In this document: positions 9,009 through 17,793 of the stretch, in pieces | Position numbering within the stretch: the first letter of the stretch is position 1 | Layout: the number at the start of each line of letters is the position of its first letter | Source of the DNA: Pseudomonas sp. R28(2017) | Lineage (GTDB): Bacteria; Pseudomonadota; Gammaproteobacteria; Pseudomonadales; Pseudomonadaceae | Assembly (NCBI RefSeq): GCF_002112505.1 | Contig: NZ_NEHW01000003.1 | Coordinates: 248,001 to 312,000, forward strand | DNA: 64,000 nt | Direction: 5' to 3' | The notes under the pieces: model-generated | Told to the model about the DNA's origin: nothing | The model's database searches: none | The model's input: the letters and a program-made list of their open reading frames with translations, nothing else | Program-made: the position numbers and the translations under genes

Positions 9009-9054
9009 GAGTCTGCATCAGGCAATTTTGCCCCGCTGCGTGGAGACTCTCCCC

Positions 9055-9585
9055 TTGACCACCATCGTTTCTGTCCGCCGTAACGGCAAAGTCGTCATGG
9101 GCGGCGACGGCCAGGTATCCCTCGGCAACACCGTGATGAAAGGCAACGCCAAGAAGGTTCGTCGCCTGTACAACGGCGAAGTGATCGCCGGTTTCGCCGG
9201 TGCCACCGCCGACGCCTTCACCCTGTTCGAGCGCTTCGAAGCCCAGCTGCAGAAACACTCCGGCCACCTGGTGCGTGCTGCCGTCGAGCTGGCCAAGGAA
9301 TGGCGTACCGACCGCTCCCTGAGCCGCCTGGAAGCCATGCTGGCGGTGGCCAACAAGGACGCATCGCTGATCATCACCGGCAACGGTGACGTCGTCGAAC
9401 CGGAAGACGGCCTGATCGCCATGGGCTCCGGTGGCGGCTATGCCCAGGCCGCAGCCCGCGCCCTGCTGAACAAGACCGACCTGTCGGCCCGGGAAATCAC
9501 CGAGGCTGCCCTGAACATCGCCGGTGACATCTGCGTGTTCACCAACCACAACCTGACCATCGAGGAGCAGGACCTGGCCGAGTGA
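9055..9585 (+). CDS. hslV: HslV, peptidase subunit of the HslUV protease
   Basis: HslV is the proteasome-like peptidase that forms two hexameric rings capped by the HslU ATPase. Its active site is the N-terminal threonine exposed after removal of the first residue. The sequence [20 protein letters not shown] puts that Thr right after a TTG start at 9055, with TGGAGA upstream at good spacing. An in-frame ATG at 9007 would add 16 residues, bury the threonine and overlap the -10 of the heat-shock promoter, so it is rejected. The mature family length (176 residues) fits. hslU follows after 76 bases. Confidence 0.96.
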   Translation: MTTIVSVRRNGKVVMGGDGQVSLGNTVMKGNAKKVRRLYNGEVIAGFAGATADAFTLFERFEAQLQKHSGHLVRAAVELAKEWRTDRSLSRLEAMLAVANKDASLIITGNGDVVEPEDGLIAMGSGGGYAQAAARALLNKTDLSAREITEAALNIAGDICVFTNHNLTIEEQDLAE

Positions 9586-9599
9586 TCAGCTGTTCTGGC

Positions 9600-9624
9600 G
9601 CCCCATCCCGGCGGTGGGGCTTTT
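9600..9624 (+). terminator. Possible hairpin with short T run between hslV and hslU
   Basis: GCCCCA (9600-9605) pairs with TGGGGC (9615-9620) and is followed by TTTT. It may act as a partial terminator or an RNA stabiliser that sets the ratio of HslV to HslU. The stem is short, so the call is tentative. Confidence 0.35.
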
Positions 9625-9661
9625 CCACGCTGACACATTCTGCTTCAGGACCGTATTGATC

Positions 9662-11005
9662 ATGTCCATGACCCCCCGCGAGATCGTCCACGAACTCAAC
9701 CGCCACATCATCGGCCAGGACGACGCCAAACGCGCCGTCGCCATCGCCCTGCGCAACCGCTGGCGGCGCATGCAGCTCCCCGCCGAGCTGCGTGCCGAAG
9801 TGACGCCGAAGAACATCCTGATGATCGGCCCTACCGGCGTCGGCAAGACCGAAATCGCCCGCCGCCTGGCCAAGCTGGCCAACGCGCCGTTCCTCAAGGT
9901 CGAAGCGACCAAGTTCACCGAAGTGGGTTACGTCGGCCGCGACGTCGAGTCGATCATCCGTGACCTGGCCGATGCCGCGCTGAAAATGCTCCGCGAACAG
10001 GAAATCGTCCGCGTGCGCCACCGCGCCGAAGACGCCGCCGAAGACCGCATCCTCGACGCCCTGCTGCCGCAGGCGCGGGTCAGCAGCTTCAGCGAGGAGG
10101 CCGCACAGACCAGCACCGATTCCAACACCCGTCAGCTGTTCCGCAAGCGCCTGCGCGAAGGCCAGCTGGACGACAAGGAAATCGAGATCGAAGTGGCCGA
10201 GAACATGGGCGTCGAAATCGCCGCGCCACCCGGCATGGAAGAAATGACCAACCAGCTGCAGAGCCTGTTCGCCAACATGGGCAAGGGCAAGCGCAAGACG
10301 CGCAAGCTGAAGGTCAAGGAAGCGCTGAAGATGGTGCGCGACGAGGAAGCCAGCCGCCTGGTCAACGAGGAAGAGCTCAAGGGCAAAGCCCTGGAAGCGG
10401 TCGAGCAGCACGGCATCGTGTTCATCGACGAAATCGACAAAGTGGCCAAGCGTGGCAACGTCGGCGGTGCCGATGTATCCCGTGAAGGCGTGCAGCGCGA
10501 CCTGCTGCCGCTGATCGAAGGCTGCACCGTCAACACCAAGCTGGGCATGGTCAAGACCGACCACATCCTGTTCATTGCCTCCGGTGCGTTCCACCTGAGC
10601 AAGCCGAGCGACCTGGTGCCGGAGCTGCAAGGCCGCCTGCCGATCCGTGTCGAACTCAAGGCACTGACCCCGGAAGACTTCGAGCGCATCCTGAAGGAGC
10701 CGCACGCCTCGCTGACCGAGCAGTACAGTGCGCTGCTGAAGACCGAAGGCCTGAACATCGAGTTCGCCGCCGACGGCATCAAGCGCCTGGCCGAGATTGC
10801 CTACCAGGTCAACGAAAAGACCGAGAACATCGGTGCCCGCCGCCTGCACACCCTGCTCGAGCGCCTGCTCGAAGAGGTATCGTTCAGCGCCGGTGACCTG
10901 GCCAGCACCCACGACGAAGCACCGATCCTCATCGATGCGGCGTATGTGAATGGCCACCTGGGTGAACTGGCACAGAACGAAGACCTGTCGCGCTACATCC
11001 TGTAA
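9662..11005 (+). CDS. hslU: HslU, ATPase subunit of the HslUV protease
   Basis: HslU is the AAA+ unfoldase that feeds substrates to HslV. The protein is 447 residues. Walker A is GPTGVGKTE (residues 56-64), Walker B is VFIDEIDK, followed by sensor regions ([20 protein letters not shown]) and the C-terminal DLSRYIL tail that docks into HslV. The variable I-domain (about 110-240) is present. The chosen ATG gives [20 protein letters not shown], matching relatives. It is co-transcribed with hslV. No residue needed for ATP hydrolysis is missing. Confidence 0.97.
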   Translation: MSMTPREIVHELNRHIIGQDDAKRAVAIALRNRWRRMQLPAELRAEVTPKNILMIGPTGVGKTEIARRLAKLANAPFLKVEATKFTEVGYVGRDVESIIRDLADAALKMLREQEIVRVRHRAEDAAEDRILDALLPQARVSSFSEEAAQTSTDSNTRQLFRKRLREGQLDDKEIEIEVAENMGVEIAAPPGMEEMTNQLQSLFANMGKGKRKTRKLKVKEALKMVRDEEASRLVNEEELKGKALEAVEQHGIVFIDEIDKVAKRGNVGGADVSREGVQRDLLPLIEGCTVNTKLGMVKTDHILFIASGAFHLSKPSDLVPELQGRLPIRVELKALTPEDFERILKEPHASLTEQYSALLKTEGLNIEFAADGIKRLAEIAYQVNEKTENIGARRLHTLLERLLEEVSFSAGDLASTHDEAPILIDAAYVNGHLGELAQNEDLSRYIL

Positions 11006-11021
11006 GAGCGGCGTCGTCTTC

Positions 11022-11084
11022 TTCGCGGGCAAGCCCGCTCCCACAGGTTATGTGATCACCTGTGGGAGCGGGCTTGCCCGCGAA
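11022..11084. repeat. REP palindrome pair (short form), downstream of hslU
   Basis: TTCGCGGGCAAGCCCGCTCC and its exact reverse complement are separated by only about 12 bases, so the pair can fold into one long hairpin. It starts 16 bases after the hslU stop and probably aids 3' end formation or stability. Confidence 0.9.
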
Positions 11085-11151
11085 TGGGCCCTTGAATACC
11101 TTCTCAGGAAGCTGGAAGCTTGCACCATCAGCTCCCGAGAGATTCCAGACC

Positions 11152-11529
11152 ATGGCCCGCCTGCCCACCGCCATCAACCTGCACAAAGCCTCCAAGACCC
11201 TCAGCCTCACCTACGCCCCCGGCGAGGTCTATCACCTGCCCGCCGAATTCCTGCGCGTGCACTCGCCTTCCGCCGAGGTCCAGGGCCACGGCAACCCCAT
11301 CCTGCAGTTCGGCAAGATCAACGTCGGCCTCGCAGGCCTGGAACCTGCCGGCCAATATGCACTGAAACTGACCTTCGACGACGGCCATGACAGCGGCCTG
11401 TTCACCTGGGAATACCTCGAGCAGCTGTGCCTGCGCCAGGAGCAGCTGTGGGCCGAGTACCTCGATGAACTGCACAAGGCCGGCAAGTCCCGCGACCCGG
11501 CCGAATCGGTGGTCAAACTCATGCTCTAA
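11152..11529 (+). CDS. DUF971 domain protein
   Basis: This small 125-residue protein has the DUF971 fold, the same unit found at the N-terminus of gamma-butyrobetaine hydroxylases. Segments such as TLSLTYAPGEVYHLPAEFLRV, KLTFDDGHDSGLFTWEYL and the G-x-Y-A-L-K-L-T-F strand are typical. Stand-alone members are linked to iron-sulphur or Mrp-like proteins in other genomes, but their role is not established. It sits between hslU and the pha locus, as in other P. putida strains. The ATG before ARLPTAINLH is used; upstream in-frame sequence is REP-derived. Confidence 0.85.
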   Translation: MARLPTAINLHKASKTLSLTYAPGEVYHLPAEFLRVHSPSAEVQGHGNPILQFGKINVGLAGLEPAGQYALKLTFDDGHDSGLFTWEYLEQLCLRQEQLWAEYLDELHKAGKSRDPAESVVKLML

Positions 11530-11545
11530 CTCAAGCCTTCCATGC

Positions 11546-11565
11546 TTTAGAGCGCATTTTCTAAT
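11546..11565 (+). promoter_or_regulatory. Probable PhaD operator upstream of phaC1
   Basis: Half-sites TTTAGA (11546-11551) and TCTAAT (11560-11565) are inverted and spaced by eight bases. The same arrangement, CTTAGG-N8-TCTAAT, is found upstream of phaI (18291-18310). Published work on P. putida PhaD, as I recall it, describes two near-identical 6-bp half-sites 8 bp apart upstream of phaC1 and phaI. Confidence 0.7.
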
Positions 11566-11646
11566 CTCATCTGTTTGAATGCCTTACAGACAACTCTTCA
11601 ACCGGTTGTCTTGCGCATTACATGAAAGTCGGGTAACCAATGGAGC

Positions 11647-11662
11647 TGGCAAGTTCCCTGCA
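11647..11662 (+). promoter_or_regulatory. Sigma-54-like promoter element upstream of phaC1
   Basis: The sequence TGGCAAGTTCCCTGCA has GG at 11648-11649 and GC at 11660-11661 with exactly ten bases between, as in -24/-12 promoters. A sigma-54-type site upstream of phaC1 has been proposed in P. aeruginosa. Its use here is unproven. Confidence 0.5.
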
Positions 11663-11882
11663 TTGCCTTGAGGGCAATCAGGCACTGGCCGGTATGTAGA
11701 GGTCGCGAGCGAAAGCAGGCTGTCTTCACACGCAGAATCCCCCGCAGCTCATCGCCGAATGCATCCGGCCCGCAGCACCGCTGTTCCTTATCACTGGTCA
11801 CCCGAGTAGCAGTACCGGGCTGTCCGCTGTGCGTTGCGCCACAGCAATCCGGTACTCGTCTCAGGACAACGGAGCGTCGTAG

Positions 11883-13562
11883 ATGAGTAACAAGAACAAC
11901 GATGAGTTGCAGCGGCAAGCCTCGGAAAACACCCTGGGGCTGAACCCGGTCATCGGCATCCGCCGCAAGGACCTGCTGAGCTCTGCGCGTACCGTGCTGC
12001 GTCAGGCCGTGCGCCAGCCGCTGCACAGCGCCAAGCATGTCGCGCACTTCGGCGTGGAGCTGAAGAACGTGCTGCTGGGCAAGTCCAGCCTCGCCCCGGA
12101 AGGTGACGACCGTCGCTTCCAGGACCCGGCCTGGAGCAAGAACCCGCTGTACCGCCGTTACCTGCAGACCTACCTGGCCTGGCGCAAGGAGCTGCAGGAG
12201 TGGATCGGCAGCAGCGACCTGTCGCCCCAGGACATCAGCCGCGGCCAGTTCGTCATCAACCTGATGACCGAAGCCATGGCGCCGACCAACACCCTGTCCA
12301 ACCCGGCGGCGGTCAAACGCTTCTTCGAAACCGGCGGCAAGAGCCTGCTGGACGGCCTGTCCAACCTGGCCAAGGACGTGGTCAACAACGGCGGCATGCC
12401 CAGCCAGGTCAACATGGACGCGTTCGAGGTCGGCAAGAACCTTGGCACCAGCGAAGGCGCCGTGGTCTACCGCAACGATGTGCTGGAGTTGATCCAGTAC
12501 AGCCCGATCACCGAGCAGGTGCATGCCCGCCCGCTGCTGGTGGTGCCCCCGCAGATCAACAAGTTCTACGTCTTCGACCTGAGCCCGGAAAAGAGCCTGG
12601 CGCGCTTCTGCCTGCGCTCGCAACAGCAGACCTTCATCATCAGCTGGCGCAACCCGACCAAGGCCCAGCGCGAGTGGGGCCTGTCCACCTACATCGATGC
12701 GCTGAAGGAAGCGGTCGACGCGGTACTGGCGATCACCGGCAGCAAAGACCTGAACATGCTCGGCGCCTGCTCCGGCGGCATCACCTGCACCGCCCTGGTC
12801 GGCCACTACGCCGCGCTGGGCGAGCAGAAGGTCAACGCCCTGACCCTGCTGGTCAGCGTGCTCGACACCACGATGGACACCGAGGTGGCGTTGTTCGTCG
12901 ACGAACAGACGCTCGAAGCGGCCAAGCGCCACTCCTACCAGTCCGGGGTGCTCGAAGGCAGTGACATGGCCAAGGTGTTCGCCTGGATGCGCCCCAACGA
13001 CCTGATCTGGAACTACTGGGTCAACAACTACCTGCTCGGCAACGAGCCACCGGTGTTCGACATCCTGTTCTGGAACAACGACACCACGCGCTTGCCCGCG
13101 GCCTTCCACGGCGACCTGATCGAACTGTTCAAGAACAACCCGCTGACCCGCCCGGATGCCCTGGAAGTGTGCGGTACTGCCATCGACCTGAAGAACGTCC
13201 AGTGCGACATCTTCAGCGTCGCCGGCACCTCCGACCACATTACCCCGTGGCAGTCGTGCTACCGCTCGGCGCACCTGTTCGGCGGCAAGATCGAGTTCGT
13301 GCTGTCCAACAGCGGCCACATCCAGAGCATCCTCAACCCGCCAGGCAACCCCAAGGCCCGCTTCATGACCGGCGCCGACCGCCCGGGCGACCCGGTGGCC
13401 TGGCAGGAGAACGCCGAAAAGCATGCCGACTCCTGGTGGCTGCACTGGCAGACCTGGCTGGGCGAGCGCGCCGGCGAGCTGAAAAAGGCCCCGACGCGCC
13501 TGGGCAACCGTGCCTATGCCGCCGGCGAGGCGGCACCGGGGACGTACGTCCACGAGCGTTGA
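11883..13562 (+). CDS. phaC1: Class II PHA synthase PhaC1
   Basis: PhaC1 polymerises (R)-3-hydroxyacyl-CoA of medium chain length into polyester on the granule surface. The 559-residue protein has the lipase-like box G-A-C-S-G-G with the nucleophile at Cys296. It also has REWGLSTY, WMRPNDLIWNYWVNNYL and GTSDHITPW, the last holding the catalytic histidine region. The start follows ACGGAGC. phaZ follows after a hairpin, and a second synthase (phaC2) lies two genes on. The layout matches the standard Pseudomonas pha operon. Confidence 0.98.
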   Translation: MSNKNNDELQRQASENTLGLNPVIGIRRKDLLSSARTVLRQAVRQPLHSAKHVAHFGVELKNVLLGKSSLAPEGDDRRFQDPAWSKNPLYRRYLQTYLAWRKELQEWIGSSDLSPQDISRGQFVINLMTEAMAPTNTLSNPAAVKRFFETGGKSLLDGLSNLAKDVVNNGGMPSQVNMDAFEVGKNLGTSEGAVVYRNDVLELIQYSPITEQVHARPLLVVPPQINKFYVFDLSPEKSLARFCLRSQQQTFIISWRNPTKAQREWGLSTYIDALKEAVDAVLAITGSKDLNMLGACSGGITCTALVGHYAALGEQKVNALTLLVSVLDTTMDTEVALFVDEQTLEAAKRHSYQSGVLEGSDMAKVFAWMRPNDLIWNYWVNNYLLGNEPPVFDILFWNNDTTRLPAAFHGDLIELFKNNPLTRPDALEVCGTAIDLKNVQCDIFSVAGTSDHITPWQSCYRSAHLFGGKIEFVLSNSGHIQSILNPPGNPKARFMTGADRPGDPVAWQENAEKHADSWWLHWQTWLGERAGELKKAPTRLGNRAYAAGEAAPGTYVHER

Positions 13563-13571
13563 GTCGCAATG

Positions 13572-13604
13572 CCGTGGCCGCTTGGAGCGTGCCACGGTAC
13601 ATTT
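13572..13604 (+). terminator. Hairpin between phaC1 and phaZ
   Basis: CCGTGGC (13572-13578) can pair with GCCACGG (13591-13597) around a 12-base loop, followed by TACATTTTC. This looks like a weak terminator or attenuator that may lower phaZ expression relative to phaC1. The U tract is poor. Confidence 0.5.
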
Positions 13605-13625
13605 TCAAGCCACAGAGCCACGCGC

Positions 13626-14477
13626 ATGCCGCTACCCTACATATTCCGCACCGTCGAGCTGGACGACCAATCCATCCGTACTGCGGTGCGCCCGGGCAAG
13701 CCGCACCTGACCCCGCTGCTGATCTTCAACGGCATCGGCGCCAACCTTGAGCTGGTGTTCCCGTTCATCGAGGCACTGGACCCGGACCTTGAAGTCATCG
13801 CCTTCGACGTCCCCGGCGTGGGGGGCTCGTCCACCCCGCGCCACCCGTACCGCTTTCCCGGCCTGGCCAAGCTGACCGCACGCATGCTCGACTACCTGGA
13901 CTACGGCCAGGTCAATGTCATCGGCGTGTCCTGGGGTGGCGCCCTGGCCCAGCAGTTCGCCCACGACTACCCCGAGCGCTGCAAGAAGCTGGTGCTGGCG
14001 GCCACCGCTGCCGGTGCGGTGATGGTGCCGGGCAAACCCAAGGTGCTGTGGATGATGGCAAGCCCCCGGCGCTACGTGCAGCCATCGCATGTCATCCGCA
14101 TCGCGCCGCTGATCTATGGCGGCGGTTTTCGCCGCGACCCGGACCTGGCCATGCACCACGCGGCCAAGGTGCGCTCCGGTGGCAAGCTGGGCTACTACTG
14201 GCAGCTGTTCGCCGGGCTGGGCTGGACCAGCATCCACTGGCTGCACAAGATCCAGCAGCCGACCCTGGTGCTGGCCGGCGACGACGACCCGTTGATCCCG
14301 CTGATCAACATGCGCCTGCTGGCCTGGCGAATTCCCAATGCCCAGCTACATATTATCGACGACGGTCATCTGTTCCTGATCACCCGGGCCGAGGCCGTCG
14401 CCCCCATCATCATGAAGTTTCTCCAGCAAGAACGTCAGCGCGCGGTCATGCACCCCAGCCCAGCCTCTGGTGGCTGA
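13626..14477 (+). CDS. phaZ: Intracellular medium-chain-length PHA depolymerase PhaZ
   Basis: PhaZ breaks stored polyester back to hydroxyacids, so that the granule turns over. It is a 283-residue alpha/beta hydrolase with the serine nucleophile in G-V-S-W-G-G (Ser102), an acid in LAGDDDPLIP and a histidine in DDGHLFLI. The chosen ATG gives MPLPYIFRTVELDD, matching the known P. putida enzyme; an ATG 19 codons upstream would run into the phaC1-phaZ hairpin. There is no signal peptide, which fits an intracellular granule-bound enzyme. It lies between the two synthases in one operon. Confidence 0.97.
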   Translation: MPLPYIFRTVELDDQSIRTAVRPGKPHLTPLLIFNGIGANLELVFPFIEALDPDLEVIAFDVPGVGGSSTPRHPYRFPGLAKLTARMLDYLDYGQVNVIGVSWGGALAQQFAHDYPERCKKLVLAATAAGAVMVPGKPKVLWMMASPRRYVQPSHVIRIAPLIYGGGFRRDPDLAMHHAAKVRSGGKLGYYWQLFAGLGWTSIHWLHKIQQPTLVLAGDDDPLIPLINMRLLAWRIPNAQLHIIDDGHLFLITRAEAVAPIIMKFLQQERQRAVMHPSPASGG

Positions 14478-14532
14478 ATGGTTGCTTGCTGTTGCATGAA
14501 CCCAACCGTGGCCTGACAAGGGAGTTGTTGCC

Positions 14533-16215
14533 ATGACAGAAAAACCGGCCAAAGGAACGTCAACGCTCCCCGCCACCAGCATGAACGTGCAGAACGCCAT
14601 CCTCGGCGTGCGCGGTCGCGACCTGATTTCCACCTTGCGCAGCGTCGGGCGCCATGGCCTGCGCAACCCGCTGCACACCGCCCGCCACCTGCTGGCCTTG
14701 AGCGGCCAGCTGGGCCGGGTGATGCTCGGCGACACGCCGTATCAGCCGAGCGCGCGCGATACACGCTTCAGCGATCCGACGTGGAGCCAGAACCCGTTCT
14801 ACCGGCGCGGCCTGCAGGCCTACCTGGCCTGGCAGAAACAAACCCGCCTGTGGATCGAGGAAAGCCACCTGAGCGACGACGACCGGGCGCGTGCGCACTT
14901 CATCTTCAACCTGATAAACGACGCCCTGGCCCCGAGCAATTCGCTGCTCAACCCGCTGGCAGTCAAGGAGCTGTTCAACACTGGCGGGCAAAGCCTGGTA
15001 CGCGGTGTCGCCCACCTGCTCGATGATCTGCGCCACAACGACGGCCTGCCGCGCCAGGTGGACGAGCGCGCCTTCGAAGTCGGCGGCAACCTGGCCGCCA
15101 CGCCCGGCGCGGTAGTGTTCCGCAACGATCAGCTGGAGCTTATCCAGTACAAGCCCATGAGCGAGAAGCAGCACGCCCGACCCGTGCTGGTGGTGCCGCC
15201 GCAGATCAACAAGTACTACATCTTCGACCTGCAGCCGACCAACAGCTTCGTCCAGTACATGCTCAAGAACGGTTTGCAGGTGTTCATGGTCAGCTGGCGC
15301 AACCCCGACCCACGCCACCGCGAGTGGGGCCTGTCGAGTTATGTACAGGCGCTGGAAGAAGCGCTCAACGCCTGCCGCAGCATCAGCGGCAACCGCGACC
15401 CCAACCTGATGGGCGCCTGCGCCGGCGGGCTGACCATGGCCGCGCTGCAGGGCCACCTGCAGGCCAAGCACCAGCTGCGCCGGGTACGCAGCGCCACGTA
15501 CCTGGTCAGCCTGCTCGACAGCAAGTTCGACAGCCCCGCCAGCCTGTTCGCCGACGAGCAGACCATCGAGGCGGCCAAGCGCCGTTCGTACCAGCGCGGC
15601 GTGCTGGACGGTGGCGAAGTGGCGCGGATCTTCGCCTGGATGCGGCCCAACGACCTGATCTGGAACTACTGGGTCAACAACTACCTGCTCGGCAAGACCC
15701 CGCCGGCCTTCGACATCCTTTACTGGAATGCCGACAGCACCCGCCTGCCGGCCGCCCTGCATGGCGACCTGCTGGACTTCTTCAAGGTCAACCCGCTGAC
15801 CCATGCCGCTGGCCTTGAGGTGTGCGGCACACCGATCGACCTCAAGCAGGTCGACCTCGACAGCTTCACCGTGGCCGGCAGCAACGACCACATCACGCCA
15901 TGGGACGCGGTGTATCGCTCGGCCTTGCTGCTCGGTGGCGACCGGCAGTTCGTGCTGGCCAACAGCGGGCACATCCAGAGCATCATCAACCCGCCCGGCA
16001 ACCCCAAGGCCTACTACCTGGAAAACCCCAAGCTTTCGAGTGACCCACGCGCCTGGTTCCATGACGCACAGCGCCGCGACGGCAGCTGGTGGCCGCTATG
16101 GCTGGAGTGGATCACGCCGCGCTCCGGCCCGCTCAAGGCGCCACGCACGGAGCTGGGCAACGCCACCTATCCACCGCTGGGCCCTGCGCCAGGCACCTAT
16201 GTCCTGACCCGATGA
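14533..16215 (+). CDS. phaC2: Class II PHA synthase PhaC2
   Basis: This second synthase is 560 residues and parallels PhaC1 along its whole length. Its nucleophile box is G-A-C-A-G-G with Cys296, and it shares LELIQYKPMSE, HARPVLVVPPQINKYY and WMRPNDLIWNYWVNNYL. PhaC1 and PhaC2 are paralogues with slightly different substrate preference. A strong ribosome site AAGGGAG precedes the ATG. It is 14 bases upstream of phaD. The lipase-box change from Ser to Ala after the Cys is normal for PhaC2. Confidence 0.98.
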   Translation: MTEKPAKGTSTLPATSMNVQNAILGVRGRDLISTLRSVGRHGLRNPLHTARHLLALSGQLGRVMLGDTPYQPSARDTRFSDPTWSQNPFYRRGLQAYLAWQKQTRLWIEESHLSDDDRARAHFIFNLINDALAPSNSLLNPLAVKELFNTGGQSLVRGVAHLLDDLRHNDGLPRQVDERAFEVGGNLAATPGAVVFRNDQLELIQYKPMSEKQHARPVLVVPPQINKYYIFDLQPTNSFVQYMLKNGLQVFMVSWRNPDPRHREWGLSSYVQALEEALNACRSISGNRDPNLMGACAGGLTMAALQGHLQAKHQLRRVRSATYLVSLLDSKFDSPASLFADEQTIEAAKRRSYQRGVLDGGEVARIFAWMRPNDLIWNYWVNNYLLGKTPPAFDILYWNADSTRLPAALHGDLLDFFKVNPLTHAAGLEVCGTPIDLKQVDLDSFTVAGSNDHITPWDAVYRSALLLGGDRQFVLANSGHIQSIINPPGNPKAYYLENPKLSSDPRAWFHDAQRRDGSWWPLWLEWITPRSGPLKAPRTELGNATYPPLGPAPGTYVLTR

Positions 16216-16228
16216 GCACCACGACTGG

Positions 16229-16843
16229 ATGAAGACCCGCGACCGTATCCTCGAATGCGCCCTGCAGCTGTTCAACTCACAGGGCGAACCCAATGTATCG
16301 ACACTGGAGATCGCCAACGAACTGGGCATCAGCCCGGGCAACCTGTACTACCACTTCCACGGCAAGGAGCCCTTGATTCACGGGCTGTTCGACCGTTTCG
16401 AAGAAGCGCTGATGCCGTTGCTCGACCCACCGCTGGAAGTGCGCCTGGAGGCCGAGGACTACTGGTTGTTCCTGCACCTGATCGTCGAGCGCATGGCCCA
16501 GTACCGGTTTCTGTTCCAGGACCTGTCCAACCTGACCGGGCGCCTGCCCAAGCTGGCACGGGGCATGCGCAGCCTGATCAATGCACTCAAGCGCACGCTG
16601 GCGGCACTGTTGGCCAGCCTCAAGGGCCAGGGGCAAGTGGTCAGTGAGACAGAAGCATTGGGGCAACTGGTGGAACAGATCACCCTGACCTTGATGTTCT
16701 CGCTGGACTACCAGCGGGTGCTGGGGCGCGAAGGCGACGTGGGGATCGTGGTGTATCAGGTGATGATGCTGGTGGCGCCGCATCTTGAGGTGCAGGCACG
16801 GGGGGCAGCCGAGGCGTTGGCGGTACGGTATCTGGAGGGGTAG
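16229..16843 (+). CDS. phaD: PhaD, TetR-family regulator of the pha genes
   Basis: PhaD is a 204-residue TetR-type protein. The N-terminal helix-turn-helix (about residues 1-50) reads RDRILECALQLFNSQG, then STLEIANELGISPGNLYYHF. The rest is a helical ligand domain. In P. putida PhaD is reported to activate the pha promoters, with a fatty-acid-derived CoA ester as probable inducer. Two matching inverted repeats in this window (11546 and 18291) are good candidates for its sites. It ends the phaC1ZC2D operon and faces phaF across an extended REP palindrome. Confidence 0.95.
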   Translation: MKTRDRILECALQLFNSQGEPNVSTLEIANELGISPGNLYYHFHGKEPLIHGLFDRFEEALMPLLDPPLEVRLEAEDYWLFLHLIVERMAQYRFLFQDLSNLTGRLPKLARGMRSLINALKRTLAALLASLKGQGQVVSETEALGQLVEQITLTLMFSLDYQRVLGREGDVGIVVYQVMMLVAPHLEVQARGAAEALAVRYLEG

Positions 16844-16875
16844 GCCTGTTGCTTCGGCGCAGGGGCCTCCGCGGA

Positions 16876-16971
16876 CATGTCGGGGCGCCGAACCGCCGCT
16901 CCCACAGGGCCCGCGCTGACTTTCCGATCTGCGCTGTACCTGTGGGAGCGGCGGTTCGGCGCCCCGACATG
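16876..16971. repeat. Extended REP palindrome between convergent phaD and phaF
   Basis: Two perfect inverted arms of 33 bases (16876-16908 and 16939-16971) are separated by 30 bases. The inner part GCTCCCACAGG matches the ordinary REP, but the stem carries an extra TCGGGGCGCCGAACCGCC block. It lies between two convergent operons and could act as a two-way terminator. Confidence 0.9.
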
Positions 16972-16994
16972 CCCCCGAAGAAGGCGACCCGGTA

Positions 16995-17783
16995 TCAGAT
17001 CAGGGTACCGGTGCCCGCCGGTGCCGACGGGGTGCTGCTGGCCGGGATAGCGGCAGGTGCCGGCGCTGCGGTAGCGGCCGGCGCGGCGCTGGCCGCTGGC
17101 GCTGCCGGTTTGGCGGCTGCCGGCTTGGCAGGGGCCTTCTTCACCGCTGGCTTCTTCGCAGCGGCAGGCTTGGCGGCAACAGGCTTGGCAGCTGGTTTTG
17201 CCGCTGGCTTGGCCGCTGCGGTCTTGGCTGCAGGCTTGGCCGCGGCAGTTTTTGCTGCCGGTTTGGCTGCTGCCGGTTTGGCCGCCGCCGTTTTCGCCGC
17301 GGGCTTGGCCAATGGCTTGGCCGCCGCCTTGCTCGCTGCCGGCTTGGCCGCTGCAGCACGCGAGGAGATCGGGGTGACCGAAGCGCCGGTCAGTTTCTCG
17401 ATCTGCTTGGTCAGGCTGTCGACCTGCTGGTGCAGGGCCTTGATCTCGTTGCGGCTCGGTACGCCCAGGCGCGAAATGGCGCTGTTCAGGCGCTTGTCGA
17501 AGGCTTCTTCGAGTTCGCTCCACTTGCCCAAGGCACGGTCCTTCACGCCGGAAACGCGTGAAGTGGTCGACGACTTGGCGCTTTCTGCCACGTCTTCAGC
17601 GGTCTTCTTGGCTTGCTTCTCGGCCTTCTCGCCATCCTTCACCAGCGAGTCGAACAGCTTCGGACCGTCCTGGTCGACTTTCGAATAGATACCCAGCCCC
17701 GCCAGCCAGATCTTGCGGGAGTACTTCTCGATCCCGCCGATCCAGGAGCTGCCTTCTTTGTCGGAATTCTTCTTGCCAGCCAT
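16995..17783 (-). CDS. phaF: PhaF, histone-like phasin
   Basis: PhaF coats PHA granules and ties them to the nucleoid so that they are shared at cell division. The 262-residue protein has two parts. Residues 1-140 form a phasin domain similar to PhaI (YSRKIWLAGLGIYSKV, then a leucine-rich coiled region). Residues 141-250 are an Ala/Lys/Pro tail made of AAKPA-like repeats, as in histone H1. The ATG with AGGAGA upstream gives MAGKKNSDKEG. It follows phaI after ten bases in the same operon. The repeat tail is prone to length change between strains. Confidence 0.96.
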   Translation of the reverse strand: MAGKKNSDKEGSSWIGGIEKYSRKIWLAGLGIYSKVDQDGPKLFDSLVKDGEKAEKQAKKTAEDVAESAKSSTTSRVSGVKDRALGKWSELEEAFDKRLNSAISRLGVPSRNEIKALHQQVDSLTKQIEKLTGASVTPISSRAAAAKPAASKAAAKPLAKPAAKTAAAKPAAAKPAAKTAAAKPAAKTAAAKPAAKPAAKPVAAKPAAAKKPAVKKAPAKPAAAKPAAPAASAAPAATAAPAPAAIPASSTPSAPAGTGTLI

Positions 17784-17793
17784 CCTGCTCTCC

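Larger units (their letters stand above)
11530..11882 (+). other. Intergenic control region of the phaC1ZC2D operon (353 bases)
   Basis: No gene is visible here. The region holds an inverted repeat matching the one upstream of phaI (11546-11565), a CAACCGGTTG palindrome (11599-11608) inside a GACAAC/GTTGTC stem, and a sigma-54-like GG-N10-GC element (11647-11662). An untranslated stretch of about 220 bases then leads to phaC1. Confidence 0.7.

Noticed and set aside
9007..9054. ATG at 9007 as start of hslV
   Set aside because: It overlaps the -10 of the RpoH promoter and would bury the catalytic threonine behind 17 residues.
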